From the NCBI GenBank assembly GCA_022710245.1, contig JAKLHH010000311.1:1-7965 (forward strand): a stretch of 7,965 nucleotides of DNA. Reading direction: 5' to 3'. The notes under the pieces were generated by a model. It did no database searches, had not been told where the DNA came from, and worked only from the letters and a program-made list of their open reading frames with translations. This document shows, piece after piece, positions 1-7,183 of this stretch. Every line of letters starts with the position of its first letter. Within the stretch, counting starts at the first letter, position 1. Position numbers and translations under genes: made by a program. The DNA is from Myxococcota bacterium (GTDB lineage: Bacteria > Myxococcota > Polyangia > GCA-2747355 > JAKLHH01).

Positions 1-312
1 TGCGAGCAGGTCGACCGGGAGCACGGGGCCGGGCTCCGCGCCGCGTCGCCCCTGCGGGGCCTGCCAGACGGCTCGGTGCTCTACGTCAAGGGGAGCTGCG
101 GCTTCTCGCTTCGCGTGCTCAACGCGCGCGAGAACCTGCACCTCGGCGACCGGATCGCCGTGAAGCGCATCGACACCGACCCGTCCGCGATGGAGGAGCT
201 GAAGAAGCTCACCGGCAAGACCCAGGTGCCCTGCCTCGTCGTCGAGGGGCGGCCGATGCTGGAGTCGGACGACATCACGCGCTACCTCGCGGAGATGGTC
301 GCGCAGGTCTGA
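1..312 (+). CDS. Glutaredoxin-like thiol protein with monothiol CGFS motif (5' end outside window)
   Basis: The frame is open from the first base, so the gene begins upstream and 103 residues are visible before the TGA at 310-312. A GTG at 76 could start a 78-residue protein, but the in-frame upstream codons and the lack of a clear ribosome binding site make it an internal codon. The visible part fits a thioredoxin-fold glutaredoxin domain. It has a beta strand (LYVKG), then the active-site motif CGFS at visible residues 33-36, a helix, the cis-proline region TQVP (Pro77), and ESDDI at 88-92, which is where glutaredoxins and GST N-domains contact glutathione. Only the first active-site cysteine is present, as in monothiol CGFS glutaredoxins, which in other organisms handle iron-sulfur clusters or glutathione. 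About 26 residues precede the fold and may be a linker from another domain. It could instead be a GST N-terminal-type domain. It is likely cytoplasmic. Confidence 0.75.
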   Translation, partial: CEQVDREHGAGLRAASPLRGLPDGSVLYVKGSCGFSLRVLNARENLHLGDRIAVKRIDTDPSAMEELKKLTGKTQVPCLVVEGRPMLESDDITRYLAEMVAQV

Positions 313-324
313 CGGCCCTCGCGC

Positions 325-362
325 GCTCCACCCCTCTTCGTGGAGCTCGACCGTCTCTCCAC
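325..362 (+). terminator. Possible weak terminator: competing hairpins after the glutaredoxin gene
   Basis: GCTCCAC at 325-331 pairs perfectly with GTGGAGC at 340-346 (7 bp stem, 8-base loop), starting 13 bases after the glutaredoxin stop codon. The same GTGGAG at 340-345 also pairs with a second CTCCAC copy at 357-362 (6 bp stem, 11-base loop). The two hairpins exclude each other. There is no T-run after either stem, so an efficient intrinsic terminator is unlikely. Position after a stop codon is the main argument for a termination or 3'-end stabilising role. Confidence 0.25.
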
Positions 363-413
363 CTTCACGCTCCTTTCAGGACCATCGCGTGAGCAGGCCG
401 CCGGAACAGCTGT

Positions 414-439
414 AGTATTCCGACCGATCCTGCAATACT
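414..439 (+). promoter_or_regulatory. AT-rich dyad upstream of the kinase gene, possible operator or promoter element
   Basis: AGTATT at 414-419 and AATACT at 434-439 form a perfect 6-bp inverted repeat with a 14-base spacer, 31 bases before the preferred kinase ATG. These arms are among the few AT-rich stretches in the 151-base gap between the glutaredoxin and kinase genes. Either arm could serve as a -10-like element (TAGTAT at 413-418), but no convincing -35 lies at the right distance. The centre-to-centre arm distance of about 20 bases is compatible with a dimeric regulator on two successive helical turns, but chance cannot be excluded. Nothing else in the gap stands out. Confidence 0.25.
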
Positions 440-454
440 GGACCCGAGGGTTCC

Positions 455-472
455 GGAGTCGGAGTGCAGATG
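455..472 (+). promoter_or_regulatory. Duplicated ribosome binding site with two alternative kinase starts
   Basis: GGAGT occurs twice six bases apart (455-459 and 461-465). The first GGAG lies 5 bases before GTG 464, and the second lies 5 bases before ATG 470. Both starts are in the same frame and give proteins differing by two residues. I prefer ATG 470 on codon strength. The second Shine-Dalgarno motif overlaps the first start codon. Confidence 0.5.
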
Positions 473-2548
473 GCACGTCGCGCCACGATCCGCGCCAAGC
501 TCGTTGCCATGTGCGCGCTCCCGCTGGTCGCCGTCGTGGTGCTCATCACCGCAGCGCAGGCGATCCTGGACCAGCGCGCCTTCGAGGCCTCACACGCGCA
601 GCTCGAGGCCACCCTCCGCGAGCGCCTGCGCGGCGCGGCCGCCGCCCAGCTCCAGCTCCTCTCCGAGGTGACCAAGCTGGCGCTCGTCCAGAGCGACTTC
701 ATCACGCTCCAGACCATCGTGCGCAACGCGGCGGAGGCCGAGCGGATGGTGCTCGGCGTCGGGGTGGTCAGCCGCCACGGCCAGGTGCTGGCGCACAGCG
801 ACCCGACGCTGGTCGGTGGAGCTGCGACCGGGCTCTTGCGAGATGCCCTCGCGGCCCGGGGTGTGGTCGAGAGGTACGGGGTCGAGTACGACGCTCCACG
901 GAGCCCCGGCCCGGCGGGGCGCGGCCGCACCCAGCGCGCCTTCGTGCTCCTCGCGCCGGTGCAGGGGCAGCAGCTGAGCGGCGCGGTGCTGCTCGCCTAC
1001 AGCCTGGGACCCCTCGAGAGAGAGCTCGGGCGCGCCACCGTGGCCAGGCGGCAGGAGTTCCGGCTCAGCCTCGGCATCGCCATGGGCGTGGGGCTCCTCG
1101 GTCTGGTCCTGGGAGTGGTGATCGCGGTCCTGCAGGGGGTGAGGCTCTCGCGACCGATCGTGGCGCTCTCCCGGCAGGTGGAGAAGATGGCGGCGGGGGA
1201 CCTCGGGGCGCGGGTGGAGCTGCGCTCGACCGATGAGATCGGACAGCTCGGGGCTCGCTTCAACCGCATGGCCGAGGAGCTGCGCGCGCTGATGCGGGAG
1301 GCGATCGCCAAGGCGACGATGGAGAAGGAGCTCGAGCTCGCCGAGGCGGGCAAGCTCGCCGCGGTCGGCCGGCTCGCCGCCGGCGTGGCCCACGAGGTCA
1401 ACAACCCCCTCACGTACGTGCGGGGAAACCTGCAGCTCCTCGAGGACGAGCTCGAGCACGACGAGGAGCTCCTCCACCTCACCCGCGAGGCGCTGGACGG
1501 GGTCGACCGGATCGCCGCCGTGATCCGCCAGCTCTCCGAGTTCAGCCGCTCGAGCCGGGTGGAGGTCCCCGGCCGGGTCGGGCCCGCGATCGAATCCGCC
1601 GCCAAGATCGCGATGGTCCAGCTGCGCGACCGCGCGCGCCTCCGCGTCGAGGTCGACGAGGACCTGCCCCAGGTGGCCATCGACGAGGGGAAGCTCTCGC
1701 AGGTGGTCCTCAACCTGCTGGTGAACGCCGCGCACGCGATCCCGGTGGGGCACCTGGAGGGAAACGAGATCCGGGTCACCGCGCGGCGCTCCGGGGAGGG
1801 CGTCACGATCATGGTCGAGGACAGCGGGAGCGGCATCCCGGCGGCGGTCCTCCCGCACATCTTCGAGTCGTTCTTCACGACCAAGGAGGTGGGGCAAGGC
1901 TACGGCCTCGGCCTCTCGATCTCGCGGGCGCTGGTGACGGCGGTAGCTGGCACCATCTCCGTGGAGAACCGCCAGGAGGGCGGCGCGCGCTTCACCATCG
2001 TCCTGCCGCTGGCCCCGGACCGGCCGGCCGCGCCGGAGCCGGGGCAGGCGAGGACCGTGCCTCGCTGGTCGGGCGAGCGGCACCGGCTGCTGCTCGTCGA
2101 TGACGACGCGGCGGTGCTCGGCTCGCTCTCCCGGACTCTCGCGCCGGCCTTTGACGTGACCACCGTGGACAACCTCGGGGCCGCGCGCCGCGCGCTGTTC
2201 TCCGACCAGACCTTCGACGTCGTCCTCTGCGACGTGATGATGCCGGAGGGCTCGGGACTGGATCTGGTGGAGGCCGTGGAGCGTGAGCGCCCCGCGCTCC
2301 TGGAGCGCCTGGTGCTCATCACGGGCGGCGCGCCCGGACGCGAGCTGCGCAGGTCCGGTGTGCCGATCCTCGCCAAGCCCTTCGGGCTCGACGACCTCCT
2401 GCGGCTGCTCGAGCAGGAGCGCCCGGCGGTCGGCTCGCGAGGAGGTGCGACCGCCGGCCGGCAAGACCCCGAGGGGAGCGCGAACGCCCCCGAGGAACCG
2501 CCGCGGCGTGAGGTGGGCGGCGGGGCAGCTACTACTGCACGATCTTGA
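470..2548 (+). CDS. Hybrid sensor histidine kinase (membrane sensor, HAMP, HisKA, HATPase, receiver)
   Basis: This 692-residue protein senses an envelope signal and autophosphorylates, then can pass phosphate to its own receiver. A first membrane helix lies near residues 11-31. An extracytoplasmic region of about 165 residues follows, with a Cache-like signature at 98-116 (VVSRHG, AHSDP, LVG). A second helix spans about 199-222, and a HAMP linker ([11 protein letters not shown]) runs to about 278. The H-box has the phospho-acceptor His308 in HEVNNPL. The ATP-binding domain shows the N-box [10 protein letters not shown] (Asn419), the G1 box DSGSGI, the F-box FESFFTT and the G2 box GYGLGLS. A proline-rich linker (about 516-537) leads to a receiver with acidic residues 544-546 (VDDD), Asp588 as acceptor, Thr618 and Lys636 (AKPF). 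No HPt domain is present, so a separate phosphotransfer or response protein is expected. The last 40 residues are low-complexity. No adjacent response regulator is seen. The start at 464 is an alternative. Confidence 0.93.
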   Translation: MARRATIRAKLVAMCALPLVAVVVLITAAQAILDQRAFEASHAQLEATLRERLRGAAAAQLQLLSEVTKLALVQSDFITLQTIVRNAAEAERMVLGVGVVSRHGQVLAHSDPTLVGGAATGLLRDALAARGVVERYGVEYDAPRSPGPAGRGRTQRAFVLLAPVQGQQLSGAVLLAYSLGPLERELGRATVARRQEFRLSLGIAMGVGLLGLVLGVVIAVLQGVRLSRPIVALSRQVEKMAAGDLGARVELRSTDEIGQLGARFNRMAEELRALMREAIAKATMEKELELAEAGKLAAVGRLAAGVAHEVNNPLTYVRGNLQLLEDELEHDEELLHLTREALDGVDRIAAVIRQLSEFSRSSRVEVPGRVGPAIESAAKIAMVQLRDRARLRVEVDEDLPQVAIDEGKLSQVVLNLLVNAAHAIPVGHLEGNEIRVTARRSGEGVTIMVEDSGSGIPAAVLPHIFESFFTTKEVGQGYGLGLSISRALVTAVAGTISVENRQEGGARFTIVLPLAPDRPAAPEPGQARTVPRWSGERHRLLLVDDDAAVLGSLSRTLAPAFDVTTVDNLGAARRALFSDQTFDVVLCDVMMPEGSGLDLVEAVERERPALLERLVLITGGAPGRELRRSGVPILAKPFGLDDLLRLLEQERPAVGSRGGATAGRQDPEGSANAPEEPPRREVGGGAATTARS
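2498..2523. terminator. GC-rich stem at the convergent gene ends, possible weak terminator
   Basis: CCGCCGC at 2498-2504 pairs with GCGGCGG at 2517-2523 (7 bp, 12-base loop). On the - strand the stem starts 9 bases after the FKBP stop codon; on the + strand it lies inside the last codons of the kinase gene. No T-run follows on either strand. In such GC-rich DNA stems of this size are common, so a terminating role is only a possibility. Confidence 0.2.
2532..2548. other. 17-base tail-to-tail overlap of the kinase and FKBP coding regions
   Basis: The kinase TGA is at 2546-2548 on the + strand and the FKBP TAG is at 2534-2532 on the - strand, so the two reading frames share 17 bases in opposite directions. 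There is no room between them for an intergenic terminator, and each transcript must run into the other gene. Confidence 0.9.
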
Positions 2549-2963
2549 GCAGCTCCACGTCGAAGATCAGCGTCGCGCCGGGCGGGATGGCGCCGTCCGG
2601 GGTGCCCCTGGCGCCGTAGCCGAGGTGCGGCGGGATGATCAGCTTGCGCCGGCCGCCGACCTTCATGCTGAGGACGCCCTCGTCCCAGCCCTTGATCACC
2701 TGGCCCATGCCGATCTGGAAGTCGAACGGCTCGTCGCGGTCGCGGCTGGAGTCGAACTTCTTGCCGTTCGTCAGCGTGCCCGTGTAGTGCACGCGCACCG
2801 TCTGCCCCTTCTTCGGGGAGGCGCCCTTGCCCACCACCAGATCGACGTAGCGGAGGCCCGTGGCGGTCTTCACCTCCTTGCCGCCCGTCTTCTTGTCTCC
2901 GGCCTGCGCCGCCCCGCCGAGCAGGGCGAGCGCGAGCGCGGTGGCCGCGCAGAGTGCTCTCAT
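2532..2963 (-). CDS. Periplasmic FKBP-type peptidyl-prolyl cis-trans isomerase
   Basis: This 143-residue protein has a signal peptide (MRAL, then a hydrophobic run to residue 17) with a signal peptidase I site after AQA (Ala21). A short Lys-rich linker follows, then a complete FKBP domain from about residue 35 to the end. By alignment with human FKBP12 the active-site pocket is intact: Tyr60 in VHYTG, Phe70-Asp71 in FDSS, Phe82, Val89-Ile90 and Trp93 in [10 protein letters not shown], Tyr116 in GYG, Ile126 and Phe134. It should catalyse prolyl isomerisation during folding of exported proteins. There is no lipobox, dimerisation domain or extra chaperone domain, so it is the minimal single-domain type. 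GGAGGA at 2971-2976 gives a strong ribosome binding site 7 bases before the ATG. It lies 25 bases after the metalloprotease stop codon and is probably the last gene of that operon. Its final 17 bases overlap the convergent kinase gene. Confidence 0.95.
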   Translation of the reverse strand: MRALCAATALALALLGGAAQAGDKKTGGKEVKTATGLRYVDLVVGKGASPKKGQTVRVHYTGTLTNGKKFDSSRDRDEPFDFQIGMGQVIKGWDEGVLSMKVGGRRKLIIPPHLGYGARGTPDGAIPPGATLIFDVELLKIVQ

Positions 2964-2988
2964 CTCTCTCTCCTCCGGTTGGTCGCCG

Positions 2989-5900
2989 CTACTCGAGCGG
3001 CGAGTGCGAGTAGGCCCGGGTGATGCTGCGCATCAGCTCGAGGCTGTCGATGTACTGCAGCACCGCGAGCTTGTTCTCGTCCGTCGGGTCGGCCGTGTAG
3101 GCCGCCTTCAGCTCGTTCGCCTTCTCGATCATGCCCGCTCCCACCCCCGTCTGCACGCCCGCCGCGTCCTTCAGCGTCATCGCGCAGAAGGACTTCTTGC
3201 CGAAGAGGTCGGCGAAGCAGACCGGGGTCTGCGACGGCGTGATCTCCTCCACCGAGCCCTTCACCCAGATGCGGCAGCTGTCGAGGAAGGAGGTGTCGAA
3301 GGTGCGCGGGATCTGGCTGACGCCGAGCAGCCCGGCGAAGAACTTCACCGAGAAGCCGAGCTGCGGGTCCACCGGGTGCGCGCCCGCGGGCGGCGTCGCG
3401 ATGGTGTAGTCACGCGCCATGAGCTTCTTGTCGGCGGCCCAGTGCCCGGTCGCGGCCCAGGTCTCGGTCATCGTCCCCTGCAGGTAGCGCGTGAGGAGGT
3501 CGGGGTAGAGCCGGTAGTAGTTGATCGAGTACTGCCTGAGGTCGGCCGAGGTGTCGCGCCCGAGGAAGTAGGTGTCCGCGTTGGTGAGCGTCCAGAGCGC
3601 GAGGTACTTGTCGTGGAAGACCCCGACGTGGCTGAGCCGGTCGTACCAGAAGTAGCCGGAGTCGAAGTCCCAGGTGGAGGAGCCGTACTTGCCCGTCGGC
3701 AGCGCCAGCTCGAGGTCGGGCGGCAGCTCCTGGCCGGTCGCGACGTCGACGTAGGGGATCATGCCGTAGCTGTCGAGGTCGTCGAGCCAGTACTGCCCCG
3801 GCTCCGGCGTGGCGAGGATGCCGAGGAAGAAGTTGATCGAGCGATCCACCGCGACCGTCCAGGGGCCGTAGCCGTCGTCGGCCTTGAAGAACGCCTCCAG
3901 CTCCGTGTCCCCGAGGAACTTGCCGTTGCGCGGGTCGCCGGCGAGCTCCGCGCGCTGCAGCAGGTAGAACTGCATCGACGAGCGCAGCAGGTCGAAGTAG
4001 CGCGTCTGCAGGGTGTCGAGGTAGCCCCAGAAGGAGAAGCCGAGGCGATCGAGCTTCAGGTTGTTGAAGAGGTAGTAGGACTGGTAGGTGTCCGTGGCGA
4101 GGAGCGTCTGCTCGTACATGTCGGCGCCGCCGTCGAAGGCGTTGCAGCCGGGGGTCGCCCCCTCGTACTCGTCGGAGCAGAAGCGGTAGGGCGCCTCGAA
4201 CCGCCCGCGGTCGTCGACGGGGACGTCCGAATCCCAGAGCGCGTCCTCGCCGTAGATTGCGCAGCCTGGCGCGAGGGCGGAGAGCTTCCTCGTCGTCATC
4301 TTGCGCAGCGGCACGTCGACGCGGTTCGCGCGCGTCAGGTTGGCGACCCCGCCGACCAGGCGTGGGTACTCCGTGTAGTGCACGCTGCGGTAGCTCTTGC
4401 CGTCGCAGGTGAGGGTGAAGAGCTGCGGCTCGCCCCAGCGCATCGAGGTCTGCACGTTGGCGAGGAGGTAGCGGTCGTCGGCCGAGGCGCTCACCTTGTC
4501 GAGGACCTCGACGAGCTGGCCGTAGCCGAACTTGATCGCCGCCACGTCCCAGTAGCCGAGCCCCCCGATGTCGGCGTTGAACTTGGCGCCGTAGTCCATC
4601 ACCGAGGAGTACTGATAGGAGCCGAGCCCCTCGCGCGCGGTGGGGTCGCCCGCGTCGCCCTTCAGCTCGCGGTCGCTCAGGCCGGTCTTGTAGCGCGGCA
4701 GCGCCTTGCCCTGCGGGTCGAGCGCGCGGAGCTTCCAGTAGGCGGGCTGGTAGTTGAAGGCGTCGAAGGAGGCGGCGAAGTTGTGGCGCAGCCCCAGGGT
4801 GTGGCCGATCTCGTGCTCGGCGGCCCCCTGGTAGAGGCGCGCGCGGAGGTCGGTGTAGATCTTGTCGCGCGGGGCGCCCGCGTCCTTGTAGCGGAGGGCG
4901 AGCCCGAGGATCGCGTTGTCGTAGAAGCTCGCCAGCTCCACTCGCCGCTTGGCCAGCTGCCGGCGCGCCTTGCGCCGCGCCTCCACCATGCCGGGGCCGG
5001 CCCAGTCGTAGAGCGAGGTCTTGCCGGGCAGGTCGCCGGGCGTGGCCAGGCTCCCGGCCGGCCGACCGAGCGCCTGCAGGAACTGGTTCCGGGCCATGTC
5101 CTCGAGCGAGGTCCCCGCGATCGCGCGCAGGCGGGAGGAGGCGCTGGCGCCGTTCTGGCCGAGGAGCGGCGAGGTGGCGAGCGCCGAGGCGCGCTGGCGC
5201 ATGGACTTGCGGAGCCCCTCGAGGCTTCGCCACTGCAGCTGGGGAAGGCTCTTGCCGAGCCCCTTCAGCCACCCGAGCTGCATGGCGCCAGCCATCTTCG
5301 CCACCTCGGCGTCGCCGTGCAGGCGCGACTGGGCGCCCGGGCTCTTCGCCAGGGCCACCCAGTCGGAGACCGGCACGCCGCGCGAGTAGGTCTGCACGCA
5401 GGCCTCGTCGCTGCAGTTGAGGAGCCCGACGACGTCGGTGGCGCGGGCGGCGTAGGTGTCGTGGACAGCGCCATAGATGAAGGCCGAGCCCTGGATGATC
5501 TCGCCGGTCTCGGGATCGACCGACGAGGGGCCGTAGCCGAGGAGCCCTCCGCGGGTCGGCACCGGCACCCAGTAGAGCATGCTGCTGCGGAGGTCGCCGA
5601 TCCGCTGCCAGACGAAGCGCTCGGCGGCTGGCCAGGAGGCGGTGGCCTGCTCGAGGGCGGAGCAGGCGAGGGTGAGGAGCTTGCCCTCGGCGAGGGTGTA
5701 GGGCGGCCCCTCGGCGCCGGTCGCCTGCTGCACGGCGGCGGCCAGCGACGGGTCCGCCTGCACCACCTCGTTGACGTGCGCCTCGTTGCAGTCGTTCTCC
5801 TTCAGCTCGAAGACGGTCCCCAGCTCCTGCTTGCGCGAGGCGAGGAGCTTGGCGTCGAGCGGGTCGTCCTTCGGGTGGAGGAGGCGCGCGGCGGTGGTCT

Positions 5901-7152
5901 GGAAGACGTCGTTCCAGGAGGCGACCGAGGCCTGCGCCGTGGAGACCAGGTCGGCGGGGAAGCCGACGCTGAGCGTGTAGGTGATCTTGCGGATGCCCTC
6001 GCGCTGCTCGTAGGGGAGCGTGCAGCGGCCGATGGCAGAGGCGCACTGCGAGCCCTCCCCGACGGCCTTGGCGCAGGCGGCGTCGGCGGCGGCGCGCGCC
6101 GCGTCGCGCGCCAGCTGCGGATCGGGGCCGGCCTTGTAGTGGTCCTTGATCACGCAGGTCTGCTCGGCGAGCGAGCGCTGCCAGAGGTTCCAGCGGTTGG
6201 CGAGGCGGATGCGGCCCGTCTCGGTCTCCCGGTACTGCGGGTCGTAGCTCTGGCGCTCCGTCGAGAAGTAGCCGAAGCGCTCCATCCAGCGGTCGTCGAA
6301 GACGAGCGGGTCGTAGTCGCGCTGGCCAGCGCGGAGGAAGGAGTGGCGCACCTTGATCTCCTGCGGCGAGCAGTCGGTCGAGGCGAACTCCGGCCCGTAG
6401 TCCTCGGCGAGGTAGCAGGCGGGCAGCTTGTAGGTGCCGCTCTCGTCGCTGAGGGTGGTCTGGTCGGGGGTGACGAGGAGCTTGTTCGTCGCCTCCAGGT
6501 AGCTCGCCGTCGGGCGCGAGTCCTCGGCGGAGGGGTCGGGTCGGCGCAGGCGGAAGGCGTCGGGGTCGTTCGGGTCGCTGACGTAGTAGGGGACCGCCAC
6601 CTGCTTCAGCGGCGCGACGGACTCGTCGTCGAAGTGCACCAGGAACTCGAAGCTCGGCACCAGGTTCTTCGACCAGTCGACGCGGACGAAGCGGCGGTCA
6701 TACCAGCGGCGGTCGGTGTCGTTCTCGACGATCCTGTTGATCTCCTCGCCCGTCGCGCTGTTGTAGTCGCGGATGATGTCGAAGTGCTTCTCGATCGCGA
6801 AGGCGGCCACCGGCGCCCCGATCACCTTGCCGGGCAGCGCGCCCTGCTCTCCGGAGGAGGTCCCCTCGGCGCCGCGCACCCACTCGTAGGCCCGCCGCGC
6901 GTAGAGGACCTTCTCCTGGATGTCCCAGCGGATCTTCTCCAGCGTCGACTGCTCGCCGGTGAAGGTGAACCCGGTCGCGTAGGGGACGTCGACGACGGTC
7001 TGCAGGTAGTACCAGACCGACTTGCCGTCCACGCCGATCAGGTCCTCCTTGGCGATGGCGCCGTGCTGCACGGTGTTGCGCGGCGGCTGCTGGCTGGCGC
7101 AGGCGCCGAGGAGGGCGAGGCAGGGGAGCAGGGAGCGAAGGAGCGTGCGCAT
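2989..7152 (-). CDS. Large lipoprotein zinc metalloprotease, metzincin type (DUF4953-like core)
   Basis: This 1387-residue protein begins with a lipoprotein signal peptide ending in lipobox LGAC (Cys18), so it is exported and lipid-anchored. The catalytic signature is a complete metzincin zinc motif: His780, Glu781, His784, Gly787 and His790 in [12 protein letters not shown] Met-turn follows (VMDYG, Met852), and [12 protein letters not shown] comes after it. Upstream motifs WNDVF (Trp413) and DPETGEI (from 546), with [10 protein letters not shown] near 390-399, recur in the DUF4953/DUF5117 zinc-dependent metalloproteases. By the family it should cleave proteins or peptides at the cell surface or in the periplasm; the substrate is unknown. 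Residues 20-385, the segment of about 230 residues before the zinc motif, and the last 490 residues match nothing I can name. The mature part has 17 other cysteines, consistent with disulfides. GAGGTGA at 7157-7163 is the ribosome binding site. It lies 31 bases after the barrel gene and 25 before the FKBP gene, probably in one operon. Confidence 0.85.
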   Translation of the reverse strand: MRTLLRSLLPCLALLGACASQQPPRNTVQHGAIAKEDLIGVDGKSVWYYLQTVVDVPYATGFTFTGEQSTLEKIRWDIQEKVLYARRAYEWVRGAEGTSSGEQGALPGKVIGAPVAAFAIEKHFDIIRDYNSATGEEINRIVENDTDRRWYDRRFVRVDWSKNLVPSFEFLVHFDDESVAPLKQVAVPYYVSDPNDPDAFRLRRPDPSAEDSRPTASYLEATNKLLVTPDQTTLSDESGTYKLPACYLAEDYGPEFASTDCSPQEIKVRHSFLRAGQRDYDPLVFDDRWMERFGYFSTERQSYDPQYRETETGRIRLANRWNLWQRSLAEQTCVIKDHYKAGPDPQLARDAARAAADAACAKAVGEGSQCASAIGRCTLPYEQREGIRKITYTLSVGFPADLVSTAQASVASWNDVFQTTAARLLHPKDDPLDAKLLASRKQELGTVFELKENDCNEAHVNEVVQADPSLAAAVQQATGAEGPPYTLAEGKLLTLACSALEQATASWPAAERFVWQRIGDLRSSMLYWVPVPTRGGLLGYGPSSVDPETGEIIQGSAFIYGAVHDTYAARATDVVGLLNCSDEACVQTYSRGVPVSDWVALAKSPGAQSRLHGDAEVAKMAGAMQLGWLKGLGKSLPQLQWRSLEGLRKSMRQRASALATSPLLGQNGASASSRLRAIAGTSLEDMARNQFLQALGRPAGSLATPGDLPGKTSLYDWAGPGMVEARRKARRQLAKRRVELASFYDNAILGLALRYKDAGAPRDKIYTDLRARLYQGAAEHEIGHTLGLRHNFAASFDAFNYQPAYWKLRALDPQGKALPRYKTGLSDRELKGDAGDPTAREGLGSYQYSSVMDYGAKFNADIGGLGYWDVAAIKFGYGQLVEVLDKVSASADDRYLLANVQTSMRWGEPQLFTLTCDGKSYRSVHYTEYPRLVGGVANLTRANRVDVPLRKMTTRKLSALAPGCAIYGEDALWDSDVPVDDRGRFEAPYRFCSDEYEGATPGCNAFDGGADMYEQTLLATDTYQSYYLFNNLKLDRLGFSFWGYLDTLQTRYFDLLRSSMQFYLLQRAELAGDPRNGKFLGDTELEAFFKADDGYGPWTVAVDRSINFFLGILATPEPGQYWLDDLDSYGMIPYVDVATGQELPPDLELALPTGKYGSSTWDFDSGYFWYDRLSHVGVFHDKYLALWTLTNADTYFLGRDTSADLRQYSINYYRLYPDLLTRYLQGTMTETWAATGHWAADKKLMARDYTIATPPAGAHPVDPQLGFSVKFFAGLLGVSQIPRTFDTSFLDSCRIWVKGSVEEITPSQTPVCFADLFGKKSFCAMTLKDAAGVQTGVGAGMIEKANELKAAYTADPTDENKLAVLQYIDSLELMRSITRAYSHSPLE

Positions 7153-7183
7153 CTTCTCACCTCAGCTCCGGCGGGCTCGTCGG

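Noticed and set aside
471..486. TGGCACG at 471-477 resembling the first half of a sigma-54 promoter
   Set aside because: The second half (TTGC four bases later) is missing, and the site lies inside the kinase coding region just after the start codon.
340..1236. A + strand open frame of 298 codons overlapping the kinase start
   Set aside because: It is rich in Arg, Ala, Gly and Pro, shares its DNA with the transmembrane and sensor part of the kinase, and has no motif.
590..2464. A - strand open frame of 624 codons opposite the kinase gene
   Set aside because: The + strand frame carries every kinase and receiver motif in order. The antisense translation is a low-complexity mix rich in Arg, His, Glu and Leu.
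2283..3023. A + strand open frame of 246 codons across the kinase end and FKBP gene
   Set aside because: It is explained by the convergent overlap: its first part is an out-of-frame reading of the kinase and its second part is antisense to the FKBP gene, with no motif.
3410..6046. A - strand open frame of 878 codons inside the metalloprotease gene
   Set aside because: It is an alternate frame of the same strand, dominated by Arg, Ala and Pro, as expected for a frame-shifted reading of GC-rich DNA, with no motif of its own.
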